A stretch of DNA of 64,000 nucleotides, taken from assembly GCF_024713945.1 (NCBI RefSeq), contig NC_134677.1:8330001-8394000 (forward strand), written 5' to 3'. Positions 48,801 through 61,213 of the stretch are shown in pieces; position 1 is the first letter of the stretch, and each line of letters begins with the position of its first letter. The stretch comes from Dermatophagoides farinae (Eukaryota > Arthropoda > Arachnida > Sarcoptiformes > Pyroglyphidae). The translations under genes and the position numbers were made by a program. The notes under the pieces are model-generated. The model did not search any database. It saw only the letters and a list, made by a program, of their open reading frames with translations, and had not been told where the DNA came from.

Positions 48801-51800
48801 ATAGAGATCCAGATCCGGGCTACTGTTTCTATGGTGTTGTTGTTGTTGTTGTTGTTGGTGTCGGTGTTATTCTTCTTCTCGGTTTTTCTTCCTTTTTTAT
48901 TGTATTGTATTGTGTGTGAGTGTGTGTGTGTTTGAGTGTATTTGGCATTGAAAGATGCATTTTACTTCAAATGGATGAATGAATGAATGAATGGAAAAGA
49001 TGAAAAACGTAAGAAAAAAAAATAGAGAAATCCCAGTTACTTGCTTAGTGTAGATAGATCATACATAATGTGAAATGATGATGTCATCCATCTGATGTGT
49101 GACAGGATATCTGTATGTGTGTGTGTGTGTGTGTGCGTGGGTACTGAATCGTATTTTGTGAAACGGACATGGATAGAATCCAATGTCTCTATGTATATAT
49201 GGTATACATACATAGAGACTAAATTGAGAACAAAAAAAAATAAAAGAATGAAAAAGACAAAGTATATCAATTCTTTCTCTCTCTTTTTGTGTGTGTGTGT
49301 TTCAATCGGTGGTCGTTTCCTTCGTTTTTTTTCTTTTAGTTCCATTCTCATTGTATGGTCCATCCGATCAACTAACCAACCAACCAGTGAACCATTTTTT
49401 TCATTCATTCATTTCAAATTGATTCTATCAATACGATAATAGTGAACCGAAGAAATAGTAATAAGAAATCATCTAAATTCTATTCAATTTTATAAGATTT
49501 GAAATTGTAAATGTTACGATATTTCTTTCTTTCTTTTTTCATTTACATTTTTTCTTCCTGTATCGATGAGATAATTTTCATTTGAAATTGAATATTGATG
49601 GTAAAATGAAAAAAACGAACAGTGAGAAAAGAGAAGAACAAAGCCCTTTTTTACGATTGTTATTTAAATTGTAAATTGAAATTGTTCGGGCCGAATAAAT
49701 TCGTTTTCCGTTTTTTTTTTCTCTCTCTCTCGTTACTGCAAAATAGCAGCTTCATTTTCATTTCCATTGTTTTCATTATTTTTTCTACATTTGAAATGAA
49801 TGAAACGAAGAAAAGAAAAACTTTTGAATGAAAATGAGAAAAATTGAACCAACAGGAAAGCAACAACAACAAAAAAAACAGGCCAAATTGGTATATCAAA
49901 AATGAGCCACATTTGAACATTGAGTGAACAAAAATCACAGTAGGTCAATAAAAAAAAAACAAAATATTACACACACACACAAGCAGACACTTCCACTTAG
50001 TGAAAGTTTTCAATTTCCGTCCAATTATCATCATCCAAAATCATAAATGGAATGGAGAATATTCTGGTTATTTTTTTCTCTCCATTGTTTTTTTTTCATA
50101 AATGATTATTTGGTTTGATTTTTTTTCAAAAAAAAAATTACCAATTACAGATTCTTAGGTGATTCATACATTATTTATTTTTTTGGCTCTTTCAACATTC
50201 AATCCAGTGTAACAAGAATTCATTTTCGGTATTAAAAGGTTAGATCTGAGAATTATGTTTGCAAAAATCATCCACAATCATCAATCACGACAACGACAAT
50301 GACATTCATTTCATTCCAATATTTCACCATTTCACTGTGTATCATTCAATATATGAACTCAAACATCGAGAGAAAAAAACATAAACAACAGAAAATTCAA
50401 TCAATACACATATATACATTAGATTCACTAGGCAAAAAAAGTAAATCACTTGATTTACTTTTTTTTTCTTTCACGTTATTCTGTCATTCACTGTAGGTTT
50501 TTGGTTGATGTGTTAATATTACTGTTGTTGTAGGGCAAGCAAGTGTGTGTGTGTGTGAAAAAAAAACCATGGTAAAAAATAAACCTTAAAAATAATGGGC
50601 ATCATCAACATCTTAGCATCCATTTGCCTATAAGCTGATGAAAAAAAAACAAACGAAATTTCATTCCGGATGGTCGTAGAACAGAGAAAAAAGAATGAAA
50701 TAAAATAGATTATTTTTTGCACAATGATTAATCATCGTGTGTGTGTGTGTGTGTGTGTGTGGTACTTGCATTTATTTTCATCTTTTATAGCTACTTTCAA
50801 TTCATTTTTGATCGTTGTTGTCGTCGTTGTTGATGATGATGTTTGATTACTCTATTGAAAAAAAGGCCACACATCCATACACACACACACACATGAAAAA
50901 ATCTATAAAATAAATTGCTTTATTTTTCCTTTTTCAATCAATCAATCAATCAAATCAAATTCAAAATGGCTAAATTATGAACTCTATAAATGATGATGAT
51001 TTTATCCATCCCAAAAAACGGGTAAATAATAATAATAATAAAAGGATTGAAATTCATTTCTTTATTTATTTACTTTTTTCACGGTACGGCGGACGAATCC
51101 TATTTTTTTTTTTTTTTTAATTGTGATTTAAATTTCAGTTTCAGATTCTTTATTTTCATTTCATTTTTATATCCAATATCCATTCATTGCACATACACTG
51201 ACACTGAATAATTTTTCACAAATGAATATATAAAATTCTTATAACAACAAGAATAAAATGGACGCGTGACATAAATTTTAATTGTAATCATATTATGTAT
51301 GTGCGATGATGATGATGATGGTGATGATGATCAAATCATATTTTTCTTTCTTTCTGTAGAAGAAAAAAAAATGTCGCCAAGACTTATTCATTATTATGCA
51401 ATGATTGCTGTGTTGTTCATTTCATTTATGATCAACATGCTTTTTTCATTCTGCCAGAATATTTTTTCATCAAGTTCAGATGTTTAAAATAGCACAATCT
51501 GAGAAATGTGAATATCCAACTAAATCATAAATGACAAATGTTTTCTTCTATACAGGTTTCTTCAATTCATTATTCAAATTCAAAAAAATTTTTTGAATTT
51601 GAATTTGATAAAGTGATTTTTGGTTCTTCTGTACTGTGGAAAATTCCACAATGTTTTTTTTGTCTGGCTATTTTTCTTTTGTATACACTCGAATATTGCT
51701 GCTGTTTTTTGCATCACAAGAATATTATTCATTTTTTTTCATCATTCACAATTTTCCTTGTTTTGTTTTGTTTTTGGTTATTGTAATAATTTTCTTTTGA

Positions 51801-52825
51801 TGAAAATTTATTATGGGCAATGCACGCCCACACACACACACTCACACACACACACATTATCAACAACAACAACAAACAGAAGCTTGAAAGAAAGAAAAAG
51901 AAAAATTTTTTTTTTTTGCTTTCCCAAAAATATGCACATAAACAGCATTTTTTTTTTTTTTTTTTGGTTTTTCATCACTCATTCTATTTTTGCAATCGAA
52001 ACACGGTTGGTTTGGTTTAGTTTTTTTTTTTGTTGAATTGGTTAGTGGTACCCAAAAAAAAAACATACACAATAGACCAAGACAACCATCATCATCGAAA
52101 TAACAACAATACATACTTCATTGTCCAAGTGTTTGAGTGGTTAGATATATATATATATATATTCTCATTATAAATCTTTTCTGTATTTTCTTATTCTGTT
52201 TGATGATGATGATGATGATGATGATAATCATAATGTCGGTGATGATAATGATGATTATGTTGATGGACCTAGATAGAATAAATGTGAATGAATGGAAAAA
52301 CAAAAAACAAACGACAAAGAATCTATTAAATGTCATCACTATATACACAGAGAGAAAACAGAGGAAAAAAATGACAATACACACACCGATACACACACAC
52401 ACACACACACACATTCACTATAAGTGAATTATCTCTAATTTTTTTTTCTTTTTGTTTTGTTTCTTGAAACGGAGAGAAAAAAAAACAAAACCTATATATG
52501 TGTTTGCACAGTTTGTGTGTGTGTGTGTGTGTGGTGTGGTTGACTTTCATGATTCAAAATTGACAAACTCAATCAATAATCATTACTCTTGATTTTTTTT
52601 CTCTCTCTTTTGTTTGATTATACTCTATTTGTGTGTGTTTGTGTGTGTGTGTGTGTTCAATGTCTGTATTTGTCGTCATTTTTTTTTGTCTGGTCAAAAC
52701 AAAATCAATCTATAGCGGATGTTTTAGTATAAAATTTGTGGAAAAAAAAATTTAAATTTAAATTGAATTAATAATCCTGTTTCTTGATTGATTTTCAATC
52801 AATTTTTCTGTCTTCTCAAACAAAG

Positions 52826-52827
<2 letters not shown>
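39864..52827. other. Gene-free low-complexity region, part 1
   Basis: I find no convincing exon on either strand. Open frames here are short and made of repeat-encoded residues (VCVC, THTH, DDDD, FFFF). CA/GT tracts occur about every kilobase, for example 40120-40140, 42434-42459, 45774-45782, 46440-46458, 49115-49136, 50737-50760 and 52394-52412. A 12-bp-arm inverted repeat sits at 49185-49219 and a TTTA/TTCA block at 45664-45700. Confidence 0.5.
45664..45700. repeat. TTTA/TTCA tetranucleotide tract
   Basis: Six TTTA units continue into TTCA units without a break. Confidence 0.9.

Positions 52828-52883
<56 letters not shown>
52828..52883. repeat. Long CT/GA dinucleotide tract
   Basis: Twenty-eight uninterrupted CT units (56 bp), the longest perfect microsatellite I found in the window. 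Homopurine-homopyrimidine DNA of this kind can form triplex structures and is a binding site for GAGA-type factors in arthropods. Confidence 0.95.
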
Positions 52884-52886
<3 letters not shown>

Positions 52887-54451
52887 TGATGATTTTGTTT
52901 ACCAAAACAATTTTTCTATTCAATGATGGAAATTTTCTGGAAAAAAAATAAATTTTTAAAACAAACACTCAACTTATGGATCATCATCATCATCATCATC
53001 ATCATTGAAATCAAATCCGCTGCCACAATCACTGTGACAACAAATAAACAAAAAATGATTTGAAACTTTTCAATATGTTTACCAGAAAATAAAACCGACA
53101 ACAACAACAGATTCCATCAAATTCTGTCTATAGAATTTAATGATAATACACACACACACACATAATATATTGCTGTGCATCGGCTGCAGCAAGTGTCAAT
53201 ATATATAAAATGATGATGAGTTTTAGTTTGTTGTACACAATTTTTGTTTTTTATTTTTGTGATTTTCACTTTGATTTTTTCTTTTTTTTTTAATAAAAAA
53301 AAAAATTTCCAGTTGTCGTTGTCGTCGTAACCAGTATTGTTTTTATTATCATTTGTATGTAAAAAACATCATTGTTTGTCATCATTATTTTCTTGTTCAA
53401 TTGTTGAAAGGGGAAAAAATTTCTCTGTGTGTTTTGAAAATAAAAAGTTTAAAATTCAAGTCTGAAATTCTTCATTTTCTGTTTTTTTTTTTTGTAATAA
53501 CAATTTTTGTTTTATTAAAACAAATAATATATAATACTACACCACCAATATCAGTTTTGTTTTTTTTTCCACTTTAAAACTTGGATTAAGCTACCAGAGA
53601 CAGAGAGAGAGAGCAAGAGAGAAATCTTTTAATCTTTTTTTTTGTTCTGTTTTATCTTTTCGTTTTTTTTTATTTCTTGATTTTATAAGCCTAAAAATCC
53701 AGTCACAGTATTCTAATACTGTAGTTGGATTTGTGTGTGTGTGTGTGTTTTTCAATTTCACCAAACAAAAACAAAAAAAAAGTTTGACCAAATACTAGAA
53801 ATGTTGATTGTTCTGGCAGTGAGGGGAAAAAAATAAAGATGCTTAGCATCTTGGACCCATAGAAGAATGATCAAAGTTTTGGTGTTTTTTTTTCTTTGGT
53901 TGTTTAGAAAAGTTGAATTTTTCCTCTTTTTTTTACACCATTTATCTCTCTCTGTGACTGAGTGTTTAGTCCATTTATTTATGGTTAGTTATTTTTTTTC
54001 ATTTAAAGTGAATGTTGTTTTTTTTTCATTTCATTCAATTTTCCACTTATACCTATATCTTGTCTTCATTCATTTTGTTTCCAAGAATTTAGGTTTTTTT
54101 TTGTCTAATGAATTCTTTTTTCTCTTTCTTTCGTTCTTCTAATGGTAGTGTTTTTTTTCTGTTTGTTTGTTTGGGGATGTGTTTGATGATGATGATGATG
54201 ATGATGATAATGTTGAAAATGAAGAAAAAAAATAACACAAGGGCTACAACAAATCGATTATATGACACACACACACACACACATTCTCACGCACAAAAAT
54301 TTTGTTTTTTTTTCACTAGGTTTAATAATAATAATAATATAATGATTATAAAACATGTGATACACAACGGGCAAGGATCATAAAAAAAATTGCGTTATTT
54401 TTTTCTCCACTTTATTCACAATTCTTAAAGTACTGACCACCATCAGTACTC

Positions 54452-54487
<36 letters not shown>

Positions 54488-54654
54488 TTGCAAGTGCAAA
54501 TGTGACTGTATCGAGTGAAAATGGTGAAAATTCCTTGATCATCATCATCAACATCATCATCCTGATGATGGTGGTCGTGTGTTGTAATCTGAAAAAATCG
54601 TTTTTGAATGTCCAGAAAAAAAATAACATCCCTAAATGATGGTAGTTGTCGTTG

Positions 54655-54655
54655 C

Positions 54656-54682
<27 letters not shown>
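54655..54682. repeat. TTG trinucleotide tract
   Basis: Nine TTG units. On the opposite strand it reads CAA, so glutamine or asparagine-rich open frames across it are artefacts of the repeat. Confidence 0.9.
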
Positions 54683-54686
<4 letters not shown>

Positions 54687-57600
54687 ATTTTGAGTTCAAT
54701 TTATAGGGATTTAATAATAATGATAATACTCAACAACAACAACAACAACTACAACTACAACAACAAAATCAAATGTTCATTTTATCATTCCAAACATTTT
54801 TCTTTGTTTTGTTCCATAGTAGTTGTTCATTGAAAAGAAAGAAAGAAAAAAAAACATTCATTTTTCATTTTATTTTTCTACTAACAAAAAAAAAAAATCC
54901 CATTTCATGATTATCATGGTCAATGAGAAAACCATTATATATATCCACTTTTTTTTTCTCCATTCATTGGAATTGGAAACAAAAACAAATTCACCAAATA
55001 CTTGAATCAAAAAAAAAAAAAAAAAAAAAACCAAATCATGAATCATTTGAATGTAATGATTGATTTTTTTTCCACTGAAGAACAACAAACGAAACAAAAA
55101 AAAAATTGGCAATGAAAAATAATGGATATGAATCACGAAATTAAATACAAGGAATAATATGATGAATATTACAATTTTTTTTTCCAGTTTACGCGCCATA
55201 TGAATGTTCATTAAACACACACAGAATAATAGCATTGCATTCAGTAGCCAGAATCAAATACAGAATACAGTTTTTTTTTTGAACAACAACAACAGAAATA
55301 CACTGTGGTTATGCGCTTGTTTTTCACCATCATCGTTATCATTGTTGATGTATATAAAACGCAGACTCATATGGTTGCGTTTTTTTTTAATACACGATAA
55401 TTTTATCAAACGACGACGCATACTACAGTGATACATTGAACATTATTGGGTGTAGCATGTGTGTGTGTGTGTATTTGAATCAGTGAAACACTTTAATACA
55501 CAAACAAACATGACAGAAAACAAAAACTTTTACTTTGGTCGTCGTCTTCGTCGTCGTTCATCGTTCATCGTTCATAGTAGTCATTTATCCGTCAAACATT
55601 GAAACGATAAACACATACACACACACACACTCAGAGAAATGATCTCTGAATCGAAACTATCATCATCATCATCATTATTATCATTGAAATACAATGGCAA
55701 ATTGATAGAAGTTTTTCCATTCTCATTTTTATTGGATTGAAGTATAGATCTTTTTCATTTTTTTTTTCTTGGTTCTTGTCGTTATCTCTCCATCTATCTA
55801 TCTACAATCCATACCATTGTTCATAATATCGTGTCAATTGTCGTGTTTTATTGGTGTTTGTGTGTTGTGTTTTTCTAAGTGTATTTGTTGTTGTTTGATT
55901 GTTTCGTATATATATCTATTTTATTGTTACATGATTCTTTTATCATTTTATTTTGTTGTTGTTGTTGTTGTTGTTGCTACTGTTTGATTGTTGGTTAAAT
56001 GACATGATAAATACGACAACAACAACAATCATCTTGTTTTTATTTTTGTTATTATTGATCAAACACAAAGTAATTCGGTTTTTTTCTCTGGTTCTGATTG
56101 TTTATCATTTACAGGTGATACGAAAAAAAAAACAAAAACAAAAACAACAGAAATTCAGTGATTTAATTTCAAGTGAAACCGAAATTTTTTTTCTTATTTT
56201 TGCTGTTTGAAAATCCAAAAACTTGATCACCATCGCCAATCGCCAATCAGAGTTCTTGTTTCATCGAATAATGTAAGAAAATTTTTTGTTTTCATTTTTA
56301 ATTTTTTAAATTTTCCTTTTTTTTGTTTTCACATGACAATCATCCGATTAGCGAGAAGAAGCATTTTTTTTAGGAAATTGAATTTTTTTTTTTCAGTGCA
56401 TCCTCCTGAATAAATTTGGGTGTGTGTGTGTGTTTTTGTTTGTTTTTTGTTGTTGTTGTTGTTGTTTGTTGACAGGTATTTCAGATGATAAGCTTCTTCT
56501 TCTCGTGTGTGTTTTTTTTCCATAAGGAAAAAATTATCTTACACACACCATGATATTATTATGGAAAGATTTATTGGAAAAAAATTTTTTTTTGTTCCAT
56601 TTTGGTGGTTGTTCAGTTGAAAATTTAGCCAATTTGAATTTTGTTCAACAAAAAAAAAATTTACGCATCATTTCTCATCATCATCATTGTTCCACTGGTG
56701 ATGCTCACTCTTTAATCATCTTAGGTTTTTTTCCCTTTTTTCCTTGGCGTGAAAAAAAAGATGGTAAAGGTGTGAATTATTTTTAGCTATTCTATCCACA
56801 CACACACATAGTTGATGTATGGATTTTTTTTTTCATTTTTAAAAATTCATTTTTCATTCTGTTTTTGGCGCCAATCATTCTGTTTTTAGATTTTCCACTA
56901 TCACATTAGCTCCATTATTATTGATCATCATCATGTGTTTTTTTTCTGTTGTTGTCATTCAATGTTTTTGTTTGTTTTTTTGTTTGTTTCATGTCATTAT
57001 AGCAAATAATTAAAAGAATGTGTCTGTGTGCGTGTGTGTGTGTCTGTGAAATGAAGAAAATTTATTAACATAGGCGGCAGATAAAATGAAAAAAAAACAA
57101 AGAAACTAATCGTAAATGAGAGAGCCATGCACCATCGTTCCGGATCATCATTATTATTTGAACGATGGCAAACAAACAAATATCCATTCCATTCGATAAT
57201 TTAATGATCGATTCATTTGATGATGATGACGATGATGACGATCCAGTAATAATTAGAGCCTTCACTTTTTTTGTCACTATTTATGTGTTTGTTTATAGTT
57301 TAATTGAAAAAATAACATGTTTTTTTTTCTGGCCATCGGTTATTTTTTTTTTTTTTTTTTTGTTTATTGGATTAGAAAAATGATGACAGCAATGATGATG
57401 GTGGTGAAAATTTTAATTTTATTCAAAATTAAAAAAAAACACGACAAAAAAAATTATAGGAATCGGAAATTATCATTGTAATTTACTGCTGCTGCTGCTG
57501 CTGTTGCTGTTGCTGTTGCTGATCATTGGATGGACATATGACCATTTTGTCTATTGAAAACCCTATAGAAGAAAAAAAAGAAAGAAAAAAAAATGAATCT

Positions 57601-58527
57601 CATTGATGATGATCCAAACATTTATGTGTGTGGTTAATAAAACAACACACACGCACAAACACCAAATATGGCTATTATAGAATGTCAACATATTGAAAAT
57701 GGGTAAAGAAAAAAAAAATTGAATAGAATTCTTGTATGCATGTTGATGATGATGATGATGATGATATATCATTCAATCATAGTGTTCAATACAAAGCCCA
57801 AACACACACACACACATATTGACTGTTTGTCAGCTACCATATATGACAATGATGATAATGAAAGTTAGAAAAAAAAATGCGAAAGGATATGGTCGATTAT
57901 CATTATTTTTATGGACGAACAAGAGAAAAAAAAACTCATTTATTATCCAACAACAACAACAACAATAACAACAGCAGCAACAACAAAAGCAGCAGCACCA
58001 GCACCACAAGGCTTTTTTTTTGTTCTTTTCATGTTTTTTTTCGCCTATTACTCTCATCATCATCACGATGATGATGATGATGATGATGAAAGTCAATATT
58101 CTCGTAAAAAGGAAAAAAAAGCGGTATAAAGAATTAAACAAAACAAAAAAAAGCACCAGTATTCCCCATATATATCTATGGCTTCAATTTAAATGCATAC
58201 ACACAGTACATATATATAAAAAAAGAATATTCTTTTTCATTCACTGATAAATTTCATTGGCAAATTTTTTTTTCCCAGAAAGAGAAAAAAAAATTAAAAA
58301 CTTATTCTCATCATTCTCTCTCTCTGAATGTAAAAAATTCCTAATCGACAAATCTTTTGATTCTTGTGTTTTTTTTTCATTTCTTCTTCATCATTTATGA
58401 TGATTATGTGATTACAATTTTGGAAGCAAAAAAAAAAAAACATTAAATTTCTCGTGTATTCTCTGTATGTTTATGTCATATGCAGACATTAAAATTAAAC
58501 ATACAGAGAAAATGAATTTTGTTTGCC

Positions 58528-58549
58528 GACGACGACGACGACGACGACG
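58528..58549. repeat. GAC trinucleotide tract
   Basis: Seven GAC units in an otherwise AT-rich stretch; one of the few dense CpG clusters in the right half of the window. Confidence 0.9.
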
Positions 58550-61182
58550 TCAACGTCATTGCTACGATGAGCAAAATAAAAATGTCTCTGTGTGTGTGTG
58601 TAATAAAGAACAAAAAAAAGCCAGCTAAAAGATCATAATATGAATTTTTATTTAATATTTTATGATGATGAACCAAATATGTATTACAACAGAATGTGTG
58701 ATCGTCATCATCATCATATTATTATTATTGTTGCTTGAATTAGGTTCAAAAACATAAAACACGCCATAACTGTCCAAGACATTCACGCACACACACCCAT
58801 ACGGCCGAATGACATCTAACTTACGTAGTCTTCTTCTTTTTCATTGTTTGGCTTGGTGAATGAATTTTTTTTTTTTTTGTTCATTTTCAATATAAATTCA
58901 TTGGTGGATTTGGTAGTTTTTTTTCATAATATATGCAGACAATATTTTTTTTATATATAAATTTAATCCAACAAATTAAACTTTAAATTAATCATCAACA
59001 ATTTATATGATGATAATAATGATGGTAGTGGTGGTGGTAGTAGTACTGGTAGACATTTTTATATTATAATCAACTGAAAATGCATTACAGTGAAGCCAAC
59101 ATTTTTTTTTTCATTTCTTTCAACTTGCAATGTCATGTCTATGTGTGTGTGTGTGTGTGTTTGCAGTTTGAAAAAAAAACAATTAAGAATAGAAAAGAAT
59201 TTGTGTTCATTTTTTTTTGCGTGTGTATGATAGAATTTTCTTCTTCATTTTTTTTTTTTTGATCAAATTTCCTCTTTCGTTTTTTTTAAACATTAAACGT
59301 TTTTTGTTGTTTTCATTCGTTCACTTCTTTTTCTTGTTCATCACATGATAATCTTTCATTTCACATTTTGATGATCATGATGATGATGATGATTAGTTTT
59401 TTTTTCGTAGCGAAAATTAAAACAGTCGCTTCTCATTTTCGTCGTTTTTATCGTTTGTCCAAGTTACTTTTTTCGTTGTCATCCACATGATATACATTTA
59501 TTTAAAACATTTCATTTGGCGAAAAAAAAACAGAGCCAATTACTTTTTTCTTCTTCTTTTTTGTTGAGCCAAACCCTATTTTTTTCATTATTAATAATTG
59601 ATTCTTCAACTATTAATTCTCTTGCTGTTGTTGTTGTTGTTGTTGTTGTTGTCAGGTTTTCATTTTGAGAAAATGACTTTACTTACGTACAAAGCTTATG
59701 TGTGTGTGTGCAAATTTGATCAATTTGGAATCATTATTTTAATTCTCTCACTACTAAAAAAATTGGAAATAAAAATCATATAATCATAATGATTCGATTA
59801 AACGGTAATGTTTTCAATTTTTTTTTGTCAAGTCAAAAATGAAAAAAAATGTCTTACTTCATGTGTATGAACGAACGAAAAAAATGATTCATGATGATGA
59901 TCATGATGATGACGATAACTTGATTGAAATTTGTTTGTATGTGAAAACCTTATTTCTCAGTTTTTTTTTTTTTTTTTTGTTCATTCCATTTATTATCATT
60001 TTTTTTCTACTCACAAAATGTGTGTATTTTTTGTGTAGTATTTTGTTTCGTTTGTGGCAACTACTACACTTGAAACACTTGCCAGCTACATTATTATTTT
60101 CCAGTGTGATATTGTTTCATATTTTTTTTCATTTTCTGGTTGATCAATTTTTTTTTTGGATTTCATTTCAATCCATTTTTTTTGGAGAGTGCAGAGCAGA
60201 AAAAAAAGTAATTTCCTGATGCTTTGAAAAAAAATACATTTTCATCATCATCATCATCATCATCTGCTTTAAGGCAAAAAAGGGTGTTAATAATAAATAA
60301 ATGAATGAATGAAAAAATTGAGAAATGAGAATCGAGTGAAAATAAAAAAAAAAACAAAAAACAAAACAAAACAATGCGTTTTTATCCCATCTCGCTGCCA
60401 ATCAATTTGATTCTTTCTGAATTTTTGTTTTGTTGTTGTTGTTGTTGTTGTTGTTGTTTTACGTTCATTTCACTGTTCATACAATGAAACAATAATCATC
60501 AATTGAAATGCATCGAATTTGTAGCAAACATTTCGTTTTTTTTCCTATTGTTGTTGATTCTATTTCCGAACCATATTACTGTGTGTGCTGTATATGTATC
60601 ATTCGATTGATTCACATTGTTTTTTCATGTGTGTGTGTGTGTGGTGTGTGTTTATGGAAAACACAAACAATCTGATCGATATGTTTGTATGTTTGTTTGT
60701 GTGTGTGTTTTGAATTTTCAATGATTTTTTTTCATTTCGTTTAAAGTTTTTTTTTCTCATTGACGACTATTTGAAAACATAAGATTCTGACCAATATTCT
60801 GTGAAAAAAAATGGAAATAAAACGTGATAAATGAAAAAACAAGACAGAATTATGAACCATTATTTCAATGAATGAATTCATGATACTTATTGTAATTAAA
60901 ACGAATGAGAAAAAAAAACTGTTGAAAATTGTTGAAAAATTTAAATTCAACTTTGTTTGTTACAATTTTCAATTGTAATACTTACATTCCAATGAATATT
61001 TGGACCAGAATGGAAAAAAAAAATTTCTAGTTTCAATTTATAGTGTGAATGGCAAAAAAATGATGATGATGATGATGATGAATGATGACATTCAATGATA
61101 CAAAAAAAAATCATCATCAACAACACAACAACCATCAACAAACCGACCAGAATCATAACTGCATTATACATACAGAATATAT

Positions 61183-61213
<31 letters not shown>

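Noticed and set aside
49185-49219. 12-bp-arm inverted repeat (GTCTCTATGTAT and its complement)
   Set aside because: Real but short and half AT; too small for a microRNA hairpin, and no transposon ends were seen.
55953-56275. Plus-strand acceptor and donor-like sites around a lysine/glutamine-rich frame
   Set aside because: The frame is encoded by A-rich repeats, and the signals are what poly-T followed by AG gives by chance in this DNA.
60002-60105. Minus-strand segment reading GKCFKCSSCHK, resembling the middle of a LIM domain
   Set aside because: It lacks the zinc-binding His two residues before the first Cys and has no flanking CxxC elements or convincing partner exons. Probably chance.
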